NCBI GenBank assembly: GCA_024681495.1
Contig: JAILAS010000125.1
Coordinates: 1-18,716, forward strand
Length of the DNA: 18,716 bases
Source: Eubacterium sp.
Lineage (GTDB): Bacteria > Bacillota > Clostridia > Lachnospirales > Lachnospiraceae
Direction of reading: 5' to 3'
This document shows positions 15,444-18,716 of this stretch, one piece after another. The notes under the pieces were generated by a model that was not told where the DNA came from, searched no databases, and saw only the letters and a program-made list of their open reading frames with translations. A program made the position numbers and the translations under genes. How positions within the stretch are numbered: position 1 is the stretch's first letter; each line of letters starts with the position of its first letter.

Positions 15444-15476
15444 CCGCCGCGGTACCCGGGTTACGTGCCGCGCCGG
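15444..15476 (+). other. GC-rich hairpin between xth and the DAHP synthase gene
   Basis: CCGCCGCGGTAC (15444-15455) pairs with GTGCCGCGCCGG (15465-15476) over 11 of 12 positions, with one C-C mismatch and one G-U, around a nine-base loop CCGGGTTAC. No U-run follows, so it is not a standard intrinsic terminator. It lies in a 93-base gap that also holds the AGGAG (15511-15515) of the next gene; I could not recognise a convincing sigma-A promoter there. Confidence 0.55.
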
Positions 15477-15526
15477 CGTCGATAGAGAGAATTATGTTAA
15501 CTGACTGAAAAGGAGATCACACAATT

Positions 15527-16561
15527 ATGATGAATATGGAATTCCGCAGGAAGCTTCCCATTCCCAAGCTGTTAAAGGAAGAGTATCCTGTAACCGAGAA
15601 GATGGCGGCGCTTAAGGACGAACGGGATGAGACCATCCGCAGGATCTTTTCCGGGGAAGACGATAGGCTTATCCTGGTTATAGGTCCCTGTTCCGCCGAC
15701 AATGAGGAGGCCGTGCTCGATTACATCCACCGCCTTCGCAAGGTGCAGGACGAGGTGGCAGATAAGATCTTTATCATCCCCAGAATCTATACCAATAAGC
15801 CCCGTACCACAGGAAAAGGCTATAAGGGAATGCTCCACCAGCCCGATCCTACCATTAAGGAAGACATGTTGGAGGGACTCGTGGCCATCCGCCGTCTGCA
15901 CATGAGAGCGGTGGAGGAGACGGGCTTTACCTGTGCCGATGAGATGCTCTATCCTGAGAATCACAGATATCTTTCAGATCTTCTCGCATACGTGGCTGTC
16001 GGCGCGCGTTCTGTTGAGGATCAACAGCATCGTCTTACCGCATCGGGCCTTGGTATTCCTGCAGGAATGAAGAATCCTACCGAGGGAGACCTCTCCGTAA
16101 TGATGAACTCCATCACCGCGGCTCAGAGTTCCCACACCTTTATCTACAGAGGATGGGAGGTGGAGTCCAAGGGAAATCCCTACGCTCACGCCATTCTCAG
16201 GGGTTATGTTGATCAGTACGGAAAGAATCATCCGAACTATCACTTTGAGGATCTCATGGATCTCTATCAGAGGTATGAGGAAGGCGATTTCATGAATCCC
16301 TCGGTAATCGTGGACGTTAACCACTCAAACTCCGGAAAGAGATTCCTCGAACAGATTCGTATCTCCAAGGATGTGCTTAATTCCTGCCGTGTTTCCAAGG
16401 AGATTAAGAGCATCGTGAAGGGACTTATGATCGAGAGCTACATCGAGGACGGGAACCAGTCCATCGACGAGGGTACCTATGGTAAGTCCATCACCGATCC
16501 CTGCCTGGGATGGGAGAAGAGTGAGAGGCTCATTCACGAGCTGGCTGATGCCTGGGTATAA
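15527..16561 (+). CDS. 3-deoxy-7-phosphoheptulonate synthase (DAHP synthase, class I)
   Basis: First step of the shikimate pathway: phosphoenolpyruvate plus erythrose 4-phosphate to DAHP. 344 residues, the size of the E. coli AroF/AroG/AroH type. Conserved residues are visible in order: IGPCSADN with metal-binding Cys55, KPRTTGKGYKGMLHQPD (substrate-binding Arg/Thr), GARSVEDQQHRLTASGL, VDVNHSNSGKR with a metal His, GLMIESYIEDGNQS with a metal Glu, and SITDPCLGWE with the last metal Asp. AGGAG at 15511-15515 is 11 bases from the ATG at 15527; the next ATG (15530) is farther still. Which aromatic amino acid inhibits it cannot be told from the sequence, so no aroF/G/H letter is given. It ends just before a strong terminator. 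Confidence 0.96.
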   Translation: MMNMEFRRKLPIPKLLKEEYPVTEKMAALKDERDETIRRIFSGEDDRLILVIGPCSADNEEAVLDYIHRLRKVQDEVADKIFIIPRIYTNKPRTTGKGYKGMLHQPDPTIKEDMLEGLVAIRRLHMRAVEETGFTCADEMLYPENHRYLSDLLAYVAVGARSVEDQQHRLTASGLGIPAGMKNPTEGDLSVMMNSITAAQSSHTFIYRGWEVESKGNPYAHAILRGYVDQYGKNHPNYHFEDLMDLYQRYEEGDFMNPSVIVDVNHSNSGKRFLEQIRISKDVLNSCRVSKEIKSIVKGLMIESYIEDGNQSIDEGTYGKSITDPCLGWEKSERLIHELADAWV

Positions 16562-16586
16562 GGTTGAGTATTTATATAATATTTTC

Positions 16587-16626
16587 AGTCCGCAGCGTAT
16601 TTCTATATTCGCTGCGGACTTTTTTG
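16587..16626 (+). terminator. Strong intrinsic terminator after the DAHP synthase gene
   Basis: AGTCCGCAGCG (16587-16597) and CGCTGCGGACT (16610-16620) form a perfect 11-base-pair stem with a 12-base loop, followed directly by six T. It lies 26 bases after the stop at 16561 and should end the transcription unit. It also overlaps any N-terminal extension of the next gene, arguing against a start upstream of 16702. Confidence 0.95.
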
Positions 16627-16643
16627 TTATACTTTTGTTATAC
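16622..16643 (+). repeat. Tandem 11-bp direct repeat next to the terminator
   Basis: TTTTGTTATAC occurs twice without a gap (16622-16632 and 16633-16643), then TTTG as a decayed third start. The period equals about one helical turn. It lies between the terminator and the lipase-like gene, where the promoter should be. A TAAAAT (16653-16658) could be a -10 box, but no good -35 is found at the right distance. Confidence 0.8.
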
Positions 16644-16686
16644 TTTGCATGATAAAATACAGGCTAAGAAAGTAAATGTTATCACT

Positions 16687-16693
16687 AAGGAGG
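16687..16693 (+). promoter_or_regulatory. Strong ribosome binding site of the lipase-like gene
   Basis: AAGGAGG, a full match to the 16S rRNA tail, eight bases before the ATG at 16702. This fixes the start; the in-frame TTG at 16564 would run through the terminator. Confidence 0.92.
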
Positions 16694-16701
16694 TTTGGGA
16701 T

Positions 16702-18411
16702 ATGAATAAAATGATTGCAGGGATTATGTCGTTAGTATTGATAACCGGAACGACGTCGGGTTCGTTTGGCATTACCGCCTTAGCCGCAGACGACGCAAAT
16801 GATGGATATAACGGTATTATAACCGGTGAGTACACCAGTAAAAACTGGGAAAATGATGGCATATCTCATTCATTCTATTATACGGATGAGTACTTTGAAA
16901 ATTCGGGAAAAGATGAGGACGATCATCTTCGCTCCATGAGCGCGGCCTTTGCCCTGGCCGCAGTTCAGGATGGAAAGCTTACTTACGTATCCGACATCTG
17001 TGATAAGATTGGCTTCACTGATGTAACCATGTACGACGAGGAAGACAGTGCGGATGCGATGGGCGTGATGATGGCGCATAAGAATATCGATGGCGAAGAG
17101 GTGGTCGCTGTGGTCCTTCGCGGAGCTTACGACCGCGAGTGGGCGTCGAATTTTACCGTTGGAGCAGAGGGGGACTCCGAAGGAGTGTCCACTGCAGCGC
17201 AAAAAGTCCTTTCTGAGCTCGATTCATACATTGAGGATAATTCTATCAAGTTATCCAAGCTCTGGATTACGGGATATTCCAGGGGTGGATCTGTGGCCGA
17301 CCTCATGGGTAAATCGATTAATCAGAATCTCGATAAATACGGTATCACAGAAGATGATCTGTACGACTACACGTTCGAGGCTCCGGCTGCAAATGTTGAC
17401 AATGTGTGCTATGAGAACATACACAACTGCGTTGACGAAAACGATCCCGTTACTTATTTACTTCCCGAAAACTGGGGGTTCTCCAACTGTGGAGTAAAGG
17501 TGGTCATGAATACAAAGAAAACGAGGATTACTAAGTATAAAGCCTCGATGCAAAGTATTTTTAGCGGCAAAGCTTTGACATTGGATAATGTTTCTACTGC
17601 ATACGGAAAGATATATGCGGGTAATTTTGCGCGCGGCATTATTGATTGGATTACTGATGATGAATATGTATCGAGGGAGACCTACAGCAATAAACTTCAG
17701 ACTCATATCGCCAACATGATTGAGTTGTACTGCAACCAGTCCGACGAGGAGCTTGATGATATCAATAATTGGTTTAATAACGGCGTTGGCTTTAAACAGA
17801 AACTGACTAATACAAAAAATTCTTCAAAGCTTGTTTTGAGCGGATTGTCCATATATCATAATGACAATGTAAAAAAGAATAAGAAGGTTATCAGTGATGT
17901 AGTCCTGGGGGCTTATGATTCTACGAAAGGCATGCTTCCTTTCGACAGTGATGAAAGGAAAACGTTCAGGGACGCAATCGAAGCCGGCCTTGACGTCCTT
18001 ACCGTTCCTATTATAATGGATATGTTTAACAGTGAAGTGGCAGACGCTCTCGCCGAATATGAAGCCGGAGAGGATCTTAGTGAATACTACGATGAGCATC
18101 TGGAGGACGTGGCCAGAACCGGACACTTATTAAGCAGACTGCTCACTCTGACGATGAATATCGATGAAATTATTGCCCCCCATCAGACGTATAATTACGT
18201 TAAGCTTGTTGAGGCAAAGGATTCCTATTTCACCAACCCTCCGACACTCGGTGAGGTAGAGACGGAAGCCGCTGAAAGCGGTGATGCATCATTGACTGCG
18301 TCGGTCTTTAAGGGAACTAACATATACGCGATAATAATCATTGCAATGGCTGCGATTATCGCTTGCGAGACAACCGTTATTGTAAAGCAGAAAAAAAGAT
18401 ATCGGCACTAA
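16702..18411 (+). CDS. Secreted, membrane-anchored lipase-like alpha/beta-hydrolase
   Basis: Likely a class-3-lipase-type hydrolase working outside the cell; the substrate is unknown. 569 residues. An N-terminal signal peptide (MNKMIAGIMSLVLITG, likely cut after ALA at residue 28) and a C-terminal membrane segment (about 538-558) with a basic tail KQKKRYRH leave the body outside, tethered to the membrane. There is no LPxTG sortase motif. The nucleophile elbow is GYSRGG (Ser193), preceded by the oxyanion-type strand VAVVLRGAY. DENDPVTYLLP (Asp248) matches the N-x-x-D-x-V-P-x-L-P type motif of this family, and His494 in PHQTYNY is the candidate third member of the triad. Codons are visibly AT-richer (AAT, AAA, GAT, ATT) than in all genes before it, which could reflect later acquisition or low expression. 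It is separated from them by a terminator, so it is its own unit. Confidence 0.8.
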   Translation: MNKMIAGIMSLVLITGTTSGSFGITALAADDANDGYNGIITGEYTSKNWENDGISHSFYYTDEYFENSGKDEDDHLRSMSAAFALAAVQDGKLTYVSDICDKIGFTDVTMYDEEDSADAMGVMMAHKNIDGEEVVAVVLRGAYDREWASNFTVGAEGDSEGVSTAAQKVLSELDSYIEDNSIKLSKLWITGYSRGGSVADLMGKSINQNLDKYGITEDDLYDYTFEAPAANVDNVCYENIHNCVDENDPVTYLLPENWGFSNCGVKVVMNTKKTRITKYKASMQSIFSGKALTLDNVSTAYGKIYAGNFARGIIDWITDDEYVSRETYSNKLQTHIANMIELYCNQSDEELDDINNWFNNGVGFKQKLTNTKNSSKLVLSGLSIYHNDNVKKNKKVISDVVLGAYDSTKGMLPFDSDERKTFRDAIEAGLDVLTVPIIMDMFNSEVADALAEYEAGEDLSEYYDEHLEDVARTGHLLSRLLTLTMNIDEIIAPHQTYNYVKLVEAKDSYFTNPPTLGEVETEAAESGDASLTASVFKGTNIYAIIIIAMAAIIACETTVIVKQKKRYRH

Positions 18412-18429
18412 AAAATCATATATGGGGAT

Positions 18430-18441
18430 TGTAAATTTACA
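18430..18441. repeat. 12-bp palindrome, first copy of GTAAATTTAC
   Basis: TGTAAATTTACA is a perfect palindrome 19 bases after the lipase-like gene. Its ten-base core recurs at 18520-18529. It could be a dimeric regulator's site; no regulator can be named. Confidence 0.5.
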
Positions 18442-18467
18442 GGCAGAATATAAAATATAAATATCAA

Positions 18468-18490
18468 ATGAATCCATTTCTGAGATTCAT
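18468..18490 (+). terminator. Possible terminator hairpin of the lipase-like gene
   Basis: ATGAATC (18468-18474) and GATTCAT (18484-18490) form a seven-base-pair AT-rich stem with a nine-base loop. The following GGATGTCTTATATTCTCTT is T-rich but not a true run. ATCCAT and ATGGAT overlapping the arms can form a competing stem. Weak as a terminator. Confidence 0.35.
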
Positions 18491-18519
18491 GGATGTCTTA
18501 TATTCTCTTAATTCCTACA

Positions 18520-18529
18520 GTAAATTTAC
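18520..18529. repeat. Second copy of palindrome GTAAATTTAC, upstream of a promoter
   Basis: Identical to the core at 18431-18440, 89 bases farther on, and 24 bases upstream of the -35 box at 18553. The position suits an activator site or an operator pair that could loop DNA. Confidence 0.45.
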
Positions 18530-18552
18530 CCGATCAAAACAAACAAAAGCGA

Positions 18553-18581
18553 TTGACAAACGAATATATTTTACTTATTCT
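18553..18581 (+). promoter_or_regulatory. Candidate sigma-A promoter
   Basis: TTGACA (18553-18558, consensus -35) and TATTCT (18576-18581, four of six -10 positions) are separated by 17 bases in AT-rich DNA. Transcription would begin near 18588 and read toward the window end, giving a leader of about 60 bases before the small reading frame at 18650. Confidence 0.6.
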
Positions 18582-18649
18582 AGAAATACGGATGAAAATT
18601 CCGGCATTTACAGAAACTAGAAGAATTGTATAGCAATGAGGGGAAGAAA

Positions 18650-18676
18650 ATGAAAGTTGGCAAAATGTTTTGCTAA
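18650..18676 (+). CDS. Possible eight-residue leader peptide (MKVGKMFC)
   Basis: GAGGGG at 18638-18643 lies six bases before ATG 18650, which opens a frame of eight codons ending at TAA 18674-18676. The frame lies about 60 bases behind the candidate promoter at 18553-18581, and its last codons run into the left arm of a hairpin, the layout of a regulatory leader. It could instead be a chance frame, or the start of a gene that is frameshifted. The frame is also open upstream to 18596, but without an ATG or GTG start (only a TTG at 18626). Confidence 0.25.
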   Translation: MKVGKMFC

Positions 18677-18698
18677 TTGCAATGTATTGCATTAAGCA
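18671..18698 (+). other. Imperfect hairpin overlapping the end of the small reading frame
   Basis: TGCTAATTGCAAT (18671-18683) and ATTGCATTAAGCA (18686-18698) are complementary at 11 of 13 positions; the realistic fold has an inner stem TGCAA/TTGCA with a TGTA loop and an outer TGCT/AGCA stem. The TAA stop of the small frame is within the left arm, so a ribosome at the stop would cover it. Whether it controls a downstream gene cannot be seen because the window ends. Confidence 0.4.
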
Positions 18699-18716
18699 TA
18701 GGTTTATTGAGTACAG

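Larger units (their letters stand above)
18412..18716. other. AT-rich region after the lipase-like gene, no ordinary gene seen
   Basis: No long reading frame is present on either strand in the 305 bases to the window end. The stretch holds two copies of the palindrome GTAAATTTAC, a hairpin, a sigma-A-like promoter and a small reading frame with a hairpin, listed separately. It looks like the 3' end of one unit and the 5' leader of the next. Confidence 0.7.

Noticed and set aside
16564..16701. 46-codon N-terminal extension of the lipase-like protein
   Set aside because: It would be read through a perfect intrinsic terminator and place a strong ribosome binding site inside the gene. ATG 16702 gives a clean signal peptide.
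1..18716. CRISPR array, insertion sequence, tRNA or rRNA
   Set aside because: No regularly spaced repeats, transposase motifs, paired terminal inverted repeats or tRNA/rRNA-like stretches were noticed on either strand.

Overview
The window is a tightly packed, single-strand (+) stretch of housekeeping genes from a Gram-positive bacterium, most likely a Clostridia member and plausibly Lachnospiraceae. The evidence is a PolC-type replicative polymerase, the Firmicutes-style order pyrH-frr-uppS-cdsA-dxr-rseP-ispG-polC, strong AGGAGG-like ribosome binding sites with some TTG starts, and a fused chorismate mutase-prephenate dehydratase. The family-level placement is inference.

Layout. Positions 2-6498: the 3' end of a bactofilin-like gene is joined by a one-base stop/start overlap to pyrH (UMP kinase). 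Then follow frr (ribosome recycling), uppS (undecaprenyl diphosphate synthase), cdsA (CDP-diacylglycerol synthase), dxr, rseP (site-2 protease) and ispG. These genes supply nucleotides, translation recycling, the lipid carrier for wall synthesis, phospholipid precursors and isoprenoid precursors (Dxr and IspG feed UppS). Positions 6522-10982: polC, the 1486-residue replicative polymerase. Positions 10986-12038: a membrane-anchored protein with seven roughly 40-residue repeats (DUF5050-like). Positions 12051-13181: pheA. Positions 13203-15433: a DUF815-type AAA+ ATPase with a striking aspartate-rich segment, overlapped by xth (exonuclease III). Positions 15527-16561: a DAHP synthase, ending in a strong intrinsic terminator (16587-16626). 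The DAHP synthase and PheA are the first step of the shikimate pathway and the phenylalanine branch.

After the terminator the character changes. Positions 16702-18411 encode a secreted, C-terminally membrane-anchored lipase-like alpha/beta-hydrolase with visibly AT-richer codon use. It is followed by an AT-rich, gene-poor end (18412-18716) with two copies of a 10-bp palindrome, a sigma-A-like promoter, and a well-spaced ribosome binding site leading an eight-codon reading frame whose stop lies at the foot of an imperfect hairpin. The window ends there.

Most of the window is ordinary core genome, and I see no CRISPR array, insertion sequence, tRNA or rRNA, and no convincing new multi-gene system. 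The parts worth a second look are the 3' leader-like region, the lipase-like surface protein, the acidic DUF815 ATPase coupled to exonuclease III, the repeat protein behind polC and the bactofilin-pyrH coupling.
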